From contig NZ_MCRI01000004.1 in NCBI RefSeq assembly GCF_001720165.1, positions 1 through 64,000 on the forward strand: a stretch of DNA of 64,000 bases, in the 5' to 3' direction. The position numbers and the translations under genes were made by a program. Below the pieces are notes generated by a model. The model was given only the letters and a program-made list of their open reading frames with translations. It ran no database searches and was not told where the DNA came from. This document shows positions 1-9,684 of the stretch, piece by piece; positions within the stretch are counted from its first letter, which is position 1, and each line of letters opens with the position of its first letter. This stretch comes from Methylophaga muralis. Lineage in GTDB: Bacteria > Pseudomonadota > Gammaproteobacteria > Nitrosococcales > Methylophagaceae.

Positions 1-228
1 AACAATCATGCATTTTCTACATTGTCTGGAGACACACAACTCCCCTTCTCGCCCTGTTGAAATTTCATAAAAACTCAGCAACTTAGATATTGAAAAAACA
101 TCTAATTGTCTTTATGGCTTATGTTTAGCTTACATTTTAGCTAAAGATTTTTTATATTCAGTCGACAACCATGCTGTACAGCAGTAAATTTGATATAGCT
201 ATTAACGAAAGCTGCTTAAACTTAAGCA
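1..228. other. AT-rich upstream region, no gene seen
   Basis: This stretch precedes the chemoreceptor gene. It is AT-rich with no open frame of note, no tRNA-like fold and no convincing sigma-70 pair. It probably holds the promoter of the downstream gene, but the element could not be pinned down by eye. The 3' end of a gene further left would lie outside the window. Confidence 0.4.
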
Positions 229-1866
229 ATGAAGCATTGGGATGATACCAAAATGAATATTCATAGTATTCGCACGAAAAGCTCTTTACCTGTATTGGTC
301 ATGGGGTTGACCATTATCATTGTCATCTCAATGTTTTGGTGGATGATGTCGTTACAGAATCGGCTTATAGAAATTCAGGCACGAAACTTCATGCCGGCCA
401 GTGAGGTGATTCTCAATGCAGATCGTGATCTTTATCAAGCAAAACTTGCACAACTTAATATTATTTCCGAACGCTCAGACAGTGCACAGCAAGAAGCAGA
501 TCGCCAAGAGAATATGCAGCAAGTTGCCGATCGATATTCTGAGTATCGCGAGTATCTGAAGGACTATCCCGAGATATCGGGTGATCCAGCTTTATTTGAT
601 AAGGCTTATCAGGAATGGGTGACATCTTCTAATGCGCTGGTTGATGCTTTTAATAGGAATCAATCACTGAGTAGTCTTGAACAAATAGAAGATCAGGAGT
701 TCGCTGAGTTACGGGATATTCTGGATAAATCAGGCGAAGCGGTTATCACCGGATTTCAGGTGATTGAAGAGCAATTAGCCGCCGATATTCGGACCAAAAT
801 GACAATTACCTTTATTGCTGTTGGTATCGTACTGTTAATTGCCATTGCGTTTAGTTATCTCATCCCTAAAAAACTCACTGATGATATTAATTATCTTGTT
901 AAACGGATAAATGAAATTGCCTCTGGTGATGGTGACTTAACCGCCAGGATTGATGTTTCATCAAAAGACGAATTCGGTAATCTAGCCGTTGCCTTCAACG
1001 TGTTTGTCACCAATTTGCAGGATTTGATTAAAAACATTCTCGCGCAAGTTGGCAGCCTGGGTAACCTCACGGCCAGTTTGTCAGACGCCTCTGTGCACAC
1101 CAAAAGCATAAATCAAAATTTGAATTTATCTACTGAGTCGATTGTTAGTGCGGTTCATGAAATGACATTGGCTAATAAAGAAATGGCTCAGGTAGCGACT
1201 AACTCTGCTTCCGAAGCAGACAAAACAGCGGGATTGGCGGACCGTGGTATGGCGGTTGTCAGAAGCTCTAACGAAAAAATTTCTGCACTGATACGCAATA
1301 TGGATTTGGTATTAAATTCCTCTCAAGAACTGGAAGCCAATTCAAATAACATCGTTTCAGTACTCGAAGTTATTCGAGGTGTTGCTGAACAAACCAATTT
1401 GCTGGCTTTAAATGCTGCTATTGAAGCTGCCCGTGCCGGTGAACATGGTCGTGGCTTTGCCGTGGTCGCCGATGAAGTCAGAACCTTGGCAACTCGAACT
1501 CAACAAAGTACCAATGACATAGATAAGATCATTCAAAAATTGCAGTTATCAGTTAGCTCTTCCTCCAAAGCGATTTCTGAAGGTAAGGTAAATGCTGATG
1601 AAACAGCCAATACCTTTGTTGAAGCTGATGCGGTATTTAACGAAATTCAGCAATCTTCAAATCGTGTTAATGATATGGCTACCCAAACGGCTCAAGCAAC
1701 AGAAGAGCAAACTTGTGTTGCCGAAGAGATCAGTAAGAATCTGCACGGTTTAAACCAGCAGACCGAATCGGCCAGTGAAATTGCTGAAACCGGTGAAGAA
1801 TTAGCTCAGGAAATCCGACACTTTTCAGATAACATGAAACAAATGATGGGTCGCTTTAAAGTCTAG
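229..1866 (+). CDS. Methyl-accepting chemotaxis protein
   Basis: Inner-membrane chemoreceptor that passes ligand signals to the CheA/CheW array. TM1 spans about residues 20-42. A periplasmic, mostly helical sensor follows at about 45-190, then TM2 at about 191-211 and a HAMP domain at about 213-265. The cytoplasmic hairpin holds the strongly conserved tip around residues 382-425 ([19 protein letters not shown], then [12 protein letters not shown]). At 545 aa it is a full-length class I receptor. The ligand is unknown. The ATG at 229 has no clear Shine-Dalgarno, and the ATG at 253 (M9) is an equally plausible start. No che genes are adjacent, so it is an orphan receptor. It converges with the lipoprotein gene 7 bp downstream. 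Confidence 0.93.
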   Translation: MKHWDDTKMNIHSIRTKSSLPVLVMGLTIIIVISMFWWMMSLQNRLIEIQARNFMPASEVILNADRDLYQAKLAQLNIISERSDSAQQEADRQENMQQVADRYSEYREYLKDYPEISGDPALFDKAYQEWVTSSNALVDAFNRNQSLSSLEQIEDQEFAELRDILDKSGEAVITGFQVIEEQLAADIRTKMTITFIAVGIVLLIAIAFSYLIPKKLTDDINYLVKRINEIASGDGDLTARIDVSSKDEFGNLAVAFNVFVTNLQDLIKNILAQVGSLGNLTASLSDASVHTKSINQNLNLSTESIVSAVHEMTLANKEMAQVATNSASEADKTAGLADRGMAVVRSSNEKISALIRNMDLVLNSSQELEANSNNIVSVLEVIRGVAEQTNLLALNAAIEAARAGEHGRGFAVVADEVRTLATRTQQSTNDIDKIIQKLQLSVSSSSKAISEGKVNADETANTFVEADAVFNEIQQSSNRVNDMATQTAQATEEQTCVAEEISKNLHGLNQQTESASEIAETGEELAQEIRHFSDNMKQMMGRFKV

Positions 1867-1873
1867 TTGTTCA

Positions 1874-2926
1874 TTATGCAGCGGGTCGTAAACCACATTG
1901 TTCGAGCAAATCTTGCCAGGCCTCTGTGTGTTCTCTGACCCGCTGTTGATATAAAGCCCAGAGACCTGTCTCGTCATCCCAGTTTAGGCTAAGAGAATAA
2001 TAGGGCTTAAAGGATTCAGGCATAACATGCTGCTGAAGTTGAGCCAACTCAGATAGCGGTTCGAATAACTGCCCCGCTGCACGATTAACACTAGCCATAT
2101 ACGGCTGAACTTTCCCGATATACACACTATAAAACATAGACTCTACAACTCGCGCCTGCTTATTAGGCTTGCTTTGCGAGCATAAAGGCTGCTGGTGAAC
2201 CCGCTGCTGCAGTATCTGCGTAGCATCATCAAGACGAGTGATCAGCAACCTTGCACTGTTATGTAACTGGCCTGCCCTGCTTCCGTATTGCCAACTTTGT
2301 TGAATGTTTCCAAGATAAGTCAGATCTACCGAATAATCACCGGATTGTAGTTTTCCAATGACATCATTCAGATACTGAATATCATTTCCGTATTGTGAAA
2401 TTTCGTGTTGGCTCTGTTCCGGTTGATAAAGTCCATTTGAAAGGCTCGTAAGCTGAGCTATTTCGTCAGTTCCCCACGTAGCATTCCAGATCACCGTCGG
2501 TAAGTTTTGTTGTTTTGTTTCGAGGGCGACAACTACTTTATGTCTTAGCTGTTCATTATCTATTTCAGCTAAACATGTCCTGGCTGCTTCGATAAAACGT
2601 AACTCATAACGCAAACTGTTTAATGGCTGCATAACACGGCCAAGGATTGCATTTTTTTCACCCACCACAAATTGCAGTTCACAACCATACAGCTTTAAAA
2701 AGTCGAGCATGTTTATATCAGTCTCAGCTATCGATAAGGTGCGCTCACGGAATCTCGGTATTCTTTCAATAGCCACCAATTCCGAATAATTCGGCTCAAC
2801 ATCTAGCACATTTGCTAAACGCTTCACATATTCGTCCATTAATGTGTCCGGTTTTGCCAATGGGTCGCAAGCGCTCAACAAGAGCGTTAAATATACTAAA
2901 ACGGTAATTCGATAGTTTGTTGGCAT
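1874..2926 (-). CDS. DUF3080 family lipoprotein
   Basis: Predicted lipoprotein of 350 aa. A hydrophobic signal ends in a lipobox, LLSAC, with the lipidated Cys at residue 20 followed by Asp. The Asp at +2 could favour inner-membrane retention by the E. coli rule, though this rule is not universal. The remainder is soluble and helical, without recognisable catalytic motifs. The overall pattern resembles the DUF3080 family of gammaproteobacterial lipoproteins, whose function is unknown. It is monocistronic and convergent with the chemoreceptor. Family assignment is from memory of the sequence pattern. Confidence 0.75.
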   Translation of the reverse strand: MPTNYRITVLVYLTLLLSACDPLAKPDTLMDEYVKRLANVLDVEPNYSELVAIERIPRFRERTLSIAETDINMLDFLKLYGCELQFVVGEKNAILGRVMQPLNSLRYELRFIEAARTCLAEIDNEQLRHKVVVALETKQQNLPTVIWNATWGTDEIAQLTSLSNGLYQPEQSQHEISQYGNDIQYLNDVIGKLQSGDYSVDLTYLGNIQQSWQYGSRAGQLHNSARLLITRLDDATQILQQRVHQQPLCSQSKPNKQARVVESMFYSVYIGKVQPYMASVNRAAGQLFEPLSELAQLQQHVMPESFKPYYSLSLNWDDETGLWALYQQRVREHTEAWQDLLEQCGLRPAA

Positions 2927-3006
2927 TAGAGTGGTTTTAACCTGTAACCGGTAATTTTGAGTTGTGACATATTAAATAGGTTAAGGACTCGTTTTAAATT
3001 TATTGT

Positions 3007-4050
3007 ATGCTCCACATTAGTTTTACAAAAAGGATCAACTCCTTGAAAAACAGAGCAGATATGTCCCATCCGATAGTCAGCGACGATTATTTCCAGCAAT
3101 GGCAGGATCTGCTCGATTTATTTGCTGAGTTTATGGAAGTGCCTGTTGTATTGCTGACGCATTTAAATGAAAGTGATGAACTCGCTGTAATGGTCAAAAA
3201 CCGTGCGATTGAAAATCCTTATCAAATTAATCAAAAATTTAATCTAACGGGCTCAGATACCTATTGTGAATTTGCCATTCGTCAGCAACAAACGCTGTTT
3301 GTTGCTAATGCAAATGAAGATCCACAATGGAAAGATAAATACGATCACAACTTAGGCATGGTCAACTATCTTGGAGTACCTGTTATCTGGCCTAACGGAG
3401 ATCCATTTGGCACCTTATGCGTGCTGGATACAAAAACCCATTATTACAGTGAGCTGCAAATAAAAATGATGGTGCAGTTACGTAATATCTTTGAAGCTAA
3501 TCTGGATATTCTGGAAAAGAATTTCGAGCTTGAAGAAGTAGCGAAAACGCTGGAATATTTGGCCAATACGGATGATCTAACCGGACTGTGGAATCGACGA
3601 GCATTTATTGCTCAGGCAGAAACCGAGCTGCAACGCACATCACGATACAACCGAACTCTGTGTCTGTTGATGTTTGATATTGATGACTTCAAACGGATAA
3701 ATGATTTACATGGTCATAACACGGGTGATGAAGCTATCAAGTTATTCAGTGAATGCATCATGACCTCCAAGCGCTCATACGATATTTTCGGACGTATTGG
3801 AGGTGAAGAATTTGCCATGATCCTACCTGAAACCGAACTGGCTTCAGCATTGACTTTAGCTGAACGTATGCGTGAATGCGTTGAAAATTTAACCCTGCCA
3901 CTCGTTAGCGGTGAAAATGTTAGCTTCACTGTCAGTATTGGGCTAACCGAATATAGTGAGCAGGATGATGGGATTTTTGCCCTGCTCAGCCGGGCAGATC
4001 GCAATCTTTACATTGCCAAACACCAGGGTAAAAACTGTGTTGTAGCATAA
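3007..4050 (+). CDS. GAF-GGDEF diguanylate cyclase
   Basis: Soluble c-di-GMP synthase. An N-terminal GAF sensor domain covers about residues 25-165 and the GGDEF domain about 185-347. The active-site motif is GGEEF at residues 265-269. An RxxD inhibitory I-site (R256 to D259) sits exactly five residues before it, so product feedback inhibition is expected. The metal-binding stretch FDIDDFK is also present, so the enzyme looks active. The ATG at 3007 lacks a good ribosome site; the in-frame ATG at 3061 (M19) is an alternative that keeps the whole GAF domain. The GAF ligand is unknown. It stands alone. Confidence 0.92.
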   Translation: MLHISFTKRINSLKNRADMSHPIVSDDYFQQWQDLLDLFAEFMEVPVVLLTHLNESDELAVMVKNRAIENPYQINQKFNLTGSDTYCEFAIRQQQTLFVANANEDPQWKDKYDHNLGMVNYLGVPVIWPNGDPFGTLCVLDTKTHYYSELQIKMMVQLRNIFEANLDILEKNFELEEVAKTLEYLANTDDLTGLWNRRAFIAQAETELQRTSRYNRTLCLLMFDIDDFKRINDLHGHNTGDEAIKLFSECIMTSKRSYDIFGRIGGEEFAMILPETELASALTLAERMRECVENLTLPLVSGENVSFTVSIGLTEYSEQDDGIFALLSRADRNLYIAKHQGKNCVVA

Positions 4051-4227
4051 AGTCTGTTTATCTTTCACAGCCACCATTGCTCGGCCTAGGAAAGATCAAC
4101 CACCCTAGTTTTTATCAAACTTCATCCATTCTCAAATAACATTAATTCCTGTTCATATAGCCTAGGTTAAGATTGAGTTAAGACTCTAACGTTATACTCA
4201 ACTTCATTTTTACAGCAGGAGCGTTGT

Positions 4228-5262
4228 ATGACACCGGCCAAAAACCGGCTTCAAGCACTTGATGCATTAAGAGGCATAGCAGCTTTAGGCGTAGTCCTTT
4301 TTCATTACCTGCCTTATTACAACGAACTATACGGTCACGCCTTTACCCCACCAGATTTTCTCAAATTTGGCCGCTATGGGGTACATCTCTTCTTTATGCT
4401 CAGTGGGTTTGTTATTTTCATGACACTGGAACGAACTGAAAATGTAGCCAAGTTTGGTCTAGCTCGTGCCTTTCGTTTATTACCGGCCTTATGGGTTGGT
4501 ATTATTCTTACCTTTTTGTTTGTGCATGCCCTCGGGCCATATGACCGTGCCGTGCCGTTAAGTTCGGCATTGTTGAACTTTACGCTGTTACATAGTTACC
4601 TGGACCATGCACATGTTGATGGAGCTTATTGGAGTTTGGTGATTGAAGTGACCTTTTATGCCTGGATGGCACTTCTGTTTTACACATTGAAAAGCTGGCA
4701 GCAATTACGCACGGTGTTATTTGGCTGGATAATACTGAGTTACGTGGGTGTTATAAATTTAGAAAGTTTATCGCCAACAATGTTATTTATTGCAACTGAG
4801 TTATTATTTACTAGCTACGCACCATTATTTATTAGCGGGATTTTGTTATATCGCTGGCATAAAACCGGTAGTCTGGCTGCCATAGAAGTTTTCTTCTTGG
4901 CCTTATCAATGAGTCATGCACTGATCGCCTATCCGGCACCTTTCAATATCTTTGTTTTGAGCTGTTACGGCGTGTTTGTATTAGCAATAAGTGGCTATTT
5001 AAACTTCATCGTTAACAAAGTCACGCTATGGTTGGGCAGCCTGTCTTATTCTCTTTATCTGGTACATCAGAATATTGGTTACGGCATCATAGATCAAAGC
5101 TATGCCTTTGGATTATCTGGTTTGATGGGCGTTTCAATTGCCCTTGTCGTTTCGTTTATCCTGGCGATATTAATGCACTATTACGTCGAAAAACCCTCAT
5201 TAAGGTGGTTCCGTGAAAGACGTCAAAAAAACGCCACCTTTACCAGCGACAAACTAGTCTAA
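4228..5262 (+). CDS. Acyltransferase 3 family membrane protein (OafA/YrhL type)
   Basis: Integral membrane O-acyltransferase of the acyltransferase-3 family, which moves acyl groups onto extracellular or envelope sugars. It opens with the family signature ALDALRGIAALGVVLFHY (about residues 9-26) and has GVHLFFMLSGFVIF near residue 51. About ten hydrophobic segments follow, and it ends with the usual YYVEKP-type stretch near the C terminus. At 344 aa it has only the membrane domain and lacks the SGNH domain of longer homologues. A ribosome site (AGGAG) lies 6 bases before the ATG. No polysaccharide genes are adjacent, so the acceptor sugar cannot be inferred. Confidence 0.9.
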   Translation: MTPAKNRLQALDALRGIAALGVVLFHYLPYYNELYGHAFTPPDFLKFGRYGVHLFFMLSGFVIFMTLERTENVAKFGLARAFRLLPALWVGIILTFLFVHALGPYDRAVPLSSALLNFTLLHSYLDHAHVDGAYWSLVIEVTFYAWMALLFYTLKSWQQLRTVLFGWIILSYVGVINLESLSPTMLFIATELLFTSYAPLFISGILLYRWHKTGSLAAIEVFFLALSMSHALIAYPAPFNIFVLSCYGVFVLAISGYLNFIVNKVTLWLGSLSYSLYLVHQNIGYGIIDQSYAFGLSGLMGVSIALVVSFILAILMHYYVEKPSLRWFRERRQKNATFTSDKLV

Positions 5263-5543
5263 GTCACTCAATGAAACGCTTGAGTCTGCTTAAACTAAAC
5301 CCAACATTTTCTCTATGGAGATTAATATTGTGATTATTAGTAAAATAAGCTTTGACCTTTACAAATAATCTCTATATAGTCGATTGTGCTTGCAAGTACG
5401 ACAGATATTTGTTTTCAAGTTCGATGTTTCCGCTTTAATGTTAGATCCAAAGAGTACTCGTCCTGTTTTCAAAATACCCGCTCCACTTACAGCATACCCG
5501 CCCGATTAGGGCATTTTTAGATTTACAAAAAATAGGATGATTT

Positions 5544-5747
5544 ATGTCTTCAACTGGAACAGTTAAATGGTTTAACGAAGCTAAAGGCTTTGGTTTTATC
5601 GAACAAGAAAACGGCCCTGACGTTTTCGCACATTTCCGTCAAATCCAAGGTGACGGTTTCAAAACATTGACTGAAGGCCAACGTGTAACATTTGATGTTA
5701 CTCAAGGTCAAAAAGGTCCACAAGCTGAAAACATCGTTCCTGCATAA
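5544..5747 (+). CDS. Cold-shock domain protein (CspA family)
   Basis: Small nucleic-acid chaperone of 67 aa forming a single OB-fold. Both RNA-binding motifs are intact: RNP1 KGFGFI (residues 14-19) and RNP2 DVFAHF (residues 26-31), after the typical opening [11 protein letters not shown]. The ATG follows AGGA at a normal distance. About 280 untranslated bases precede it, as is common for csp genes whose 5' leader folds differently with temperature, though no structure was computed here. Two stacked hairpins follow. Whether it is cold-induced or constitutive cannot be told from sequence. Confidence 0.95.
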   Translation: MSSTGTVKWFNEAKGFGFIEQENGPDVFAHFRQIQGDGFKTLTEGQRVTFDVTQGQKGPQAENIVPA

Positions 5748-5768
5748 TTGCTACGATAACAGTTTGTT

Positions 5769-5815
5769 TTTCACCTTCGGGTGAAACGAAAAGCCCCGGT
5801 ATCCGGGGCTTTTTT
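5769..5815 (+). terminator. Double hairpin terminator of the csp gene
   Basis: Two stem-loops in tandem. The first has arms TTTCACC and GGTGAAA around a TTCG tetraloop (5769-5786). The second has arms AAGCCCCGG and CCGGGGCTT with loop TAT (5791-5811), followed by a T run. The second is a textbook intrinsic terminator; the first may protect the 3' end of the mRNA. Confidence 0.85.
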
Positions 5816-6178
5816 GTATCTGGCGGTTATTAATCGCTAACAAGATCGATTACTAACTCTAGAGTTTATTGAACGGTTATGTCACTTCAAAAGCTGTTTC
5901 GCATATTGCGCCAATATTGCTCTGTTTGAACTCAGAATGTACTTGAATCAATAATTTTTTTTCATTTACCCCTAAAAAAATACTTCACAAACCGCTTAAC
6001 ACTTCCACTGTTAGCAGCTGTTACATCAGTAGTTTCCGCAGAGATATCTTCAATTTTTTCCATTAGTGCATTTTGCCTTTTTCAAAATCAATCGATGAAA
6101 TTAAATGTCACGCATGAACTGGCTTGATCATGGATCGATGCTCGCTTACATTGGCACTCTTTAAACGCAGCTTACGGT
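5816..6178. other. Intergenic region between csp and mscS-like gene
   Basis: About 360 bases without an assured gene. The only coding-like item is a 33-codon frame on the minus strand (5962-6063), listed separately with low confidence. No tRNA, repeat or second terminator was seen. The promoter of the mechanosensitive channel gene should lie in the last 100 bases. Confidence 0.4.
5962..6063 (-). CDS. Possible 33-aa small protein
   Basis: An ATG-started frame of 33 codons ending in TGA. The peptide begins MEKIEDISAETTD and ends with a basic, aromatic tail (KRFVKYFFRGK), giving an acidic N-terminal half and a cationic C-terminal half. Only a weak AAGG-like ribosome site lies upstream. I recognise no family. 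It could be a chance frame in an otherwise empty intergenic region. Confidence 0.22.
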   Translation of the reverse strand: MEKIEDISAETTDVTAANSGSVKRFVKYFFRGK

Positions 6179-7516
6179 ATGAGAATGGATATCCAGCAAA
6201 TTGAAACCCTTTTCTTTCAAGCTCTGAGCATTGTCATGGATTGGGCAAGCAGTCCGAAATTTTATTCTCAAATCGGCTTAATCGTTTTATCAGGGCTGCT
6301 GGCCTATTCATTTGCCAGTTTTCTGAAAAATCGCTCACCCTTATTAAGACAAATCCCGGCTACCGGCCCATTACTGAAAATGCGTAATCGTATTTATCAA
6401 AGTCGTAATTTGATCTTACCGTTAATGCTTATTCTGGCATTTTCCATTGCCGCCGATATTAGCCAAATGTGGATAGGTCAAAGCTGGTTGATTCAAGTCT
6501 GCATGAGCTGGGCAGTGATCTTCATGCTCTATAAATTAATAGATCGCCTGGTTCATAAAGCATTATTTAAGAAGCTCGCGTTGTGGATTATTTTGCCAAT
6601 CGCCATTTTGCAATTATTTGGTTGGCTTGATGCAGTTATTGCCTACCTAGAATCCATGTCATTTGAAGTCGGCAATATTAATATTTCCGCCTATGGCATC
6701 ATTCGAGTATTAATATTCGGCACGATTCTGTTCTGGTTAGGACGCATTTCCAGCAATGCCGGGCAGCAAATCATTCGCAGTCAGGAAGATTTAGATGTTG
6801 GCACCCGTGAGGTGTTTGCCAAACTATTTCAAATCGCTCTGTTTTTCATTGTGTTCATTCTGCTATTGCAGATCATGGGCATTAATCTGACAGCTCTAGC
6901 CGTATTCGGTGGTGCGTTAGGTGTCGGTTTAGGCTTTGGATTACAATCCATCGCTTCAAATTTTATCTCCGGTATTATCTTGTTACTTGAACGCTCATTG
7001 AGTGTAGGTGACTACATTGAAATGGAAGATGGACGCAAAGGCGTAATTCGTGAGCTGAATATGCGTTCCACTACGCTAGAGACCTATGATGGTAAAGATA
7101 TCATGGTGCCCAATGAGCAATTTATCACCACCAGTTTTACCAACTGGACGCATAAAAACTTTAAACAACGCTACGACATTGAATTCCAGGTTTCCTACAA
7201 AACCGATTTACATTTCTTGTTTGATTTACTTCGTGAAGTCGTTGCCAGTCACCCACGGGTTATCAGTGGTGATAATGTGCCGATTGAAGAACGTCCTGAT
7301 GCTGAGATTGCTGGTTTCGGGGAATCAGGTGTCGATATCCTGATTGAGTTCTGGATGGAAGGTATCGATGACGGGCCAAATCGTGTGGGTGCAGATTTGT
7401 TATTAATGATTTGGGATGCCTTGAAAGAAAATAATATTGAGATACCTTATCCCCAGCGTGAAATCAAAATTGTAAATGCTGGCGAAAAAATGTTTATCAA
7501 TTCAGGAAAATCCTGA
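6179..7516 (+). CDS. MscS-family mechanosensitive channel
   Basis: Inner-membrane small-conductance mechanosensitive channel of 445 aa. Several N-terminal hydrophobic segments (about residues 10-200) precede the MscS core. The pore-lining TM3 equivalent, rich in Gly and Ala, lies near residues 240-262 ([14 protein letters not shown]). The beta domain follows with the family signature ending [15 protein letters not shown] around residues 300-315, then the alpha/beta vestibule. It is longer than E. coli MscS (286 aa) because of extra N-terminal helices, as in YbdG/YnaI-type members. Start could be the ATG at 6179 or at 6185; neither has a strong ribosome site. Likely role: relief of osmotic downshock. 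Confidence 0.9.
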   Translation: MRMDIQQIETLFFQALSIVMDWASSPKFYSQIGLIVLSGLLAYSFASFLKNRSPLLRQIPATGPLLKMRNRIYQSRNLILPLMLILAFSIAADISQMWIGQSWLIQVCMSWAVIFMLYKLIDRLVHKALFKKLALWIILPIAILQLFGWLDAVIAYLESMSFEVGNINISAYGIIRVLIFGTILFWLGRISSNAGQQIIRSQEDLDVGTREVFAKLFQIALFFIVFILLLQIMGINLTALAVFGGALGVGLGFGLQSIASNFISGIILLLERSLSVGDYIEMEDGRKGVIRELNMRSTTLETYDGKDIMVPNEQFITTSFTNWTHKNFKQRYDIEFQVSYKTDLHFLFDLLREVVASHPRVISGDNVPIEERPDAEIAGFGESGVDILIEFWMEGIDDGPNRVGADLLLMIWDALKENNIEIPYPQREIKIVNAGEKMFINSGKS

Positions 7517-7614
7517 GGGGTATAAAGCCGAATGCTGAGGGTTTAATATTTTTGCCAGCGTATGATTTGAACCATAGCAAAAATTTATTGCTTAACAAAT
7601 TTGGAGAAATAGAC

Positions 7615-7686
7615 ATGTGGACTAAACCAGAATACTCAGATATGCGTTTCGGCTTTGAAGTAACAATGTACATCTGCAACCGTTAA
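7615..7686 (+). CDS. pqqA: PqqA, coenzyme PQQ precursor peptide
   Basis: A 23-residue peptide, too short for routine gene calling. It begins MWTKPEYSD and contains the conserved E-V-T-M-Y core with Glu15 and Tyr19, the two residues cross-linked by the radical SAM enzyme PqqE and later trimmed into pyrroloquinoline quinone. A GGAG ribosome site lies 8 bases before the ATG. The gene is flanked by mscS upstream and a TetR gene downstream and has its own terminator 22 bases after the stop. No pqqB, C, D or E is nearby, so it is an orphan or extra copy. PQQ is the cofactor of methanol dehydrogenase, in line with a methylotroph. Confidence 0.95.
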   Translation: MWTKPEYSDMRFGFEVTMYICNR

Positions 7687-7710
7687 TCTGCAGAAAAGCG
7701 AAACCTCAAA

Positions 7711-7735
7711 AAGCCCCGACTAGTCGGGCTTTTTT
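7711..7735 (+). terminator. Intrinsic terminator of pqqA
   Basis: GC-rich hairpin built on AAGCCCCGAC and GTCGGGCTT with one bulged C, followed by five or more T. It closes the pqqA transcript before the TetR gene, so pqqA forms a very short independent mRNA. Confidence 0.85.
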
Positions 7736-7791
7736 GTGTCTGCTGTATAAATCAGGTTATGCTTGAATTAGCCGCAAGATGGAGGTAAATC

Positions 7792-8367
7792 ATGACGCAA
7801 CAAACTGATTTATATAACGCCATTATTGATAGTGCCGTTAATCTGGCTGCCAAGTCGTCCTGGGAATCATTGCGTCTGCATGATATCGCTACCGAATTGG
7901 ATATTTCCCTTGCCGATATTTATGAATATTTCGCTGAAAAAGAACAAATCAGCGATGCCTGGTTCGAACGGGCAGATAGACAAATGCTTTCAGCTTCCCA
8001 AGCTTCACTCTTTCCAACACTTAGCAATCAACAGAAATTTCACAATCTACTGATGACTTGGCTCGACTCACTAGCAATTAATCAAAAAGTGACCCGCCAA
8101 ATGATTTTAAACAAGCTGGAGCCTGGTCATCTGCATATCCAGATACCTGCACTGCTTCGTATCAGCCGCACCGTACAATGGCTGCGTGAAGGGGCAAACC
8201 AAAACTCAACCTTACCTTGGCGGGCATTCGACGAAACCGTTTTAACCAGCATTTATTTAATCACTTTTTGCTGCTGGCTTACCGATAAAAGCCCTCTGTT
8301 TAACCGAACAAAACGTTGTCTCGACCGACAGTTAACGCTGGCAACAAAGCTTGGGTTTTTAAAATAA
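7792..8367 (+). CDS. TetR/AcrR-family transcriptional regulator
   Basis: Predicted one-component regulator of 191 aa. The N-terminal helix-turn-helix is at about residues 24-48, with the pattern LRLHDIATELDISLADIYEYF followed by KEQISDAWF, typical of TetR proteins. The C-terminal part is helical and would bind an unknown ligand. A strong ribosome site (GGAGG) precedes the ATG. It has no obvious divergent target; the neighbouring minus-strand membrane genes end next to it. Substrate and regulon are unknown. Confidence 0.8.
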   Translation: MTQQTDLYNAIIDSAVNLAAKSSWESLRLHDIATELDISLADIYEYFAEKEQISDAWFERADRQMLSASQASLFPTLSNQQKFHNLLMTWLDSLAINQKVTRQMILNKLEPGHLHIQIPALLRISRTVQWLREGANQNSTLPWRAFDETVLTSIYLITFCCWLTDKSPLFNRTKRCLDRQLTLATKLGFLK

Positions 8368-8373
8368 TCCTGC

Positions 8374-9171
8374 TTAGGACCTGGTGATTCTATTTATCAA
8401 TCGCCAGGCAAAAAACAGAAATCCAATAGGCAAAATCAACATAATCAATACGAATTCAGCTAATAAATAGATTGCAGCATTAATCCCTTGCTCTGCTTTC
8501 TGTTGAATATCCTGTAATCTGGCTTTTACATCCAGATTATCTTTAAAGCCTTGATACCACGTGCGTTGAGGCTCATCAGGATCGGGTTGAAGCGCAGCTA
8601 CTTCCTGTTGGGTCGTTTGCAAAACTGCTATCGCATCCTGTCTGTCATGTTCCAACCAAACCTGCACTTGATTGGATGCCAGAATCGTCAACGGTATTGC
8701 CAAACGCAATAAGGTAATAACCAACACTAGGTTGAACAATCTCGCAGACCAACGTTCTGGCAGCTTTTGCCAAAGAATCAACACAATAACGACAGCCGCA
8801 AAGCCAGCTAATACCCAGCGGAATATGGGGATATCTCCCATTGATAACAGGATCTTCTGGATACCAAGTGATGCAGAAGCCATCAATAAAACGGTAGAAA
8901 ATTGTTCAATCAAATCATTCAGCGGATCCAATATCTGCCCAGGTGTTAACGTTAAGCCTACCCCCATCGGCTCGATTGAGAGTTCAGTGCCCTGCGCTAC
9001 CGAAATAACCGCGTTCAATCCTCTGGCAATGGCATAGACAGTGAGTGTCACTTTGAGCATTTGGCTTAATTGGTTTCCGACATTTGATTCGAAAGGGAGC
9101 AATGCCAAAACGACACAAGCCAGCAGAATAACAACTACAATAAGCTGACTGCGATGATAGTTCGTTTTCAA
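8374..9171 (-). CDS. Multi-pass membrane protein of unknown function
   Basis: 265 aa with hydrophobic segments near residues 10-27, 90-108, 118-134, 143-165 and 235-260. A soluble loop at about 170-230 is rich in Gln, Asp and charged residues and may be helical. The start is a TTG at 9171, supported by GGGAG seven bases upstream; no ATG lies near. I do not recognise the family and assign no function. It sits 6 bp from the end of the convergent TetR gene and downstream of another small membrane protein gene on the same strand. Confidence 0.7.
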   Translation of the reverse strand: MKTNYHRSQLIVVVILLACVVLALLPFESNVGNQLSQMLKVTLTVYAIARGLNAVISVAQGTELSIEPMGVGLTLTPGQILDPLNDLIEQFSTVLLMASASLGIQKILLSMGDIPIFRWVLAGFAAVVIVLILWQKLPERWSARLFNLVLVITLLRLAIPLTILASNQVQVWLEHDRQDAIAVLQTTQQEVAALQPDPDEPQRTWYQGFKDNLDVKARLQDIQQKAEQGINAAIYLLAEFVLIMLILPIGFLFFAWRLINRITRS

Positions 9172-9213
9172 TAGTTAACTCCCGTCAGAAGTGCATAATC
9201 AAAATATTAAACA

Positions 9214-9525
9214 TTAGTCATAGGGTTCATAATTTTTATCCGGTTTGTTCTCACCTACTGACGTCTGTTTTGAGTCATGAATTCCGAGGAAATAGAACAC
9301 CAGCAATAACACATAAAAAAATAGCAACCCGTCTTCTTTGACAATACTAATCAACGCCCAGGCAGGAACGATATAAAACACCAGATTAAGCATCACCGTG
9401 AGCAGCTTGCCTAAACGACGTTTTCCCAATTCATATAAACCTGCGGCAAACAGGCCAGTCATATAGCCACCGACAATCGCCAGAATCAGCAGTAAAATCA
9501 CTCCAACCGTTGAAAACTTATCCAT
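9214..9525 (-). CDS. Small membrane protein of unknown function
   Basis: About 103 aa with three hydrophobic segments (near residues 7-30, 43-62 and 68-82) and a polar C-terminal tail rich in Lys, Asp and Tyr. Two ATG codons lie in tandem (9528 and 9525). The second has the better spacing from the GAGG ribosome site and is chosen here. It is 42 bp upstream of the TTG-started membrane gene on the same strand, so the pair may form an operon. No family recognised. Confidence 0.6.
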   Translation of the reverse strand: MDKFSTVGVILLLILAIVGGYMTGLFAAGLYELGKRRLGKLLTVMLNLVFYIVPAWALISIVKEDGLLFFYVLLLVFYFLGIHDSKQTSVGENKPDKNYEPYD

Positions 9526-9684
9526 CATCAGCCTCGTTTATGATGACTATCTGCTGATAATGACGCGATAAATTCATTTTGTCATTGCTTGTTATCAATC
9601 ATTTTTCCAGGGCATCAAAGGTTGGTGTTTGATGGTAAAAACAGGCAATATGGTTTCAATTACAATTGCAGCGGGGCTTAAGCG

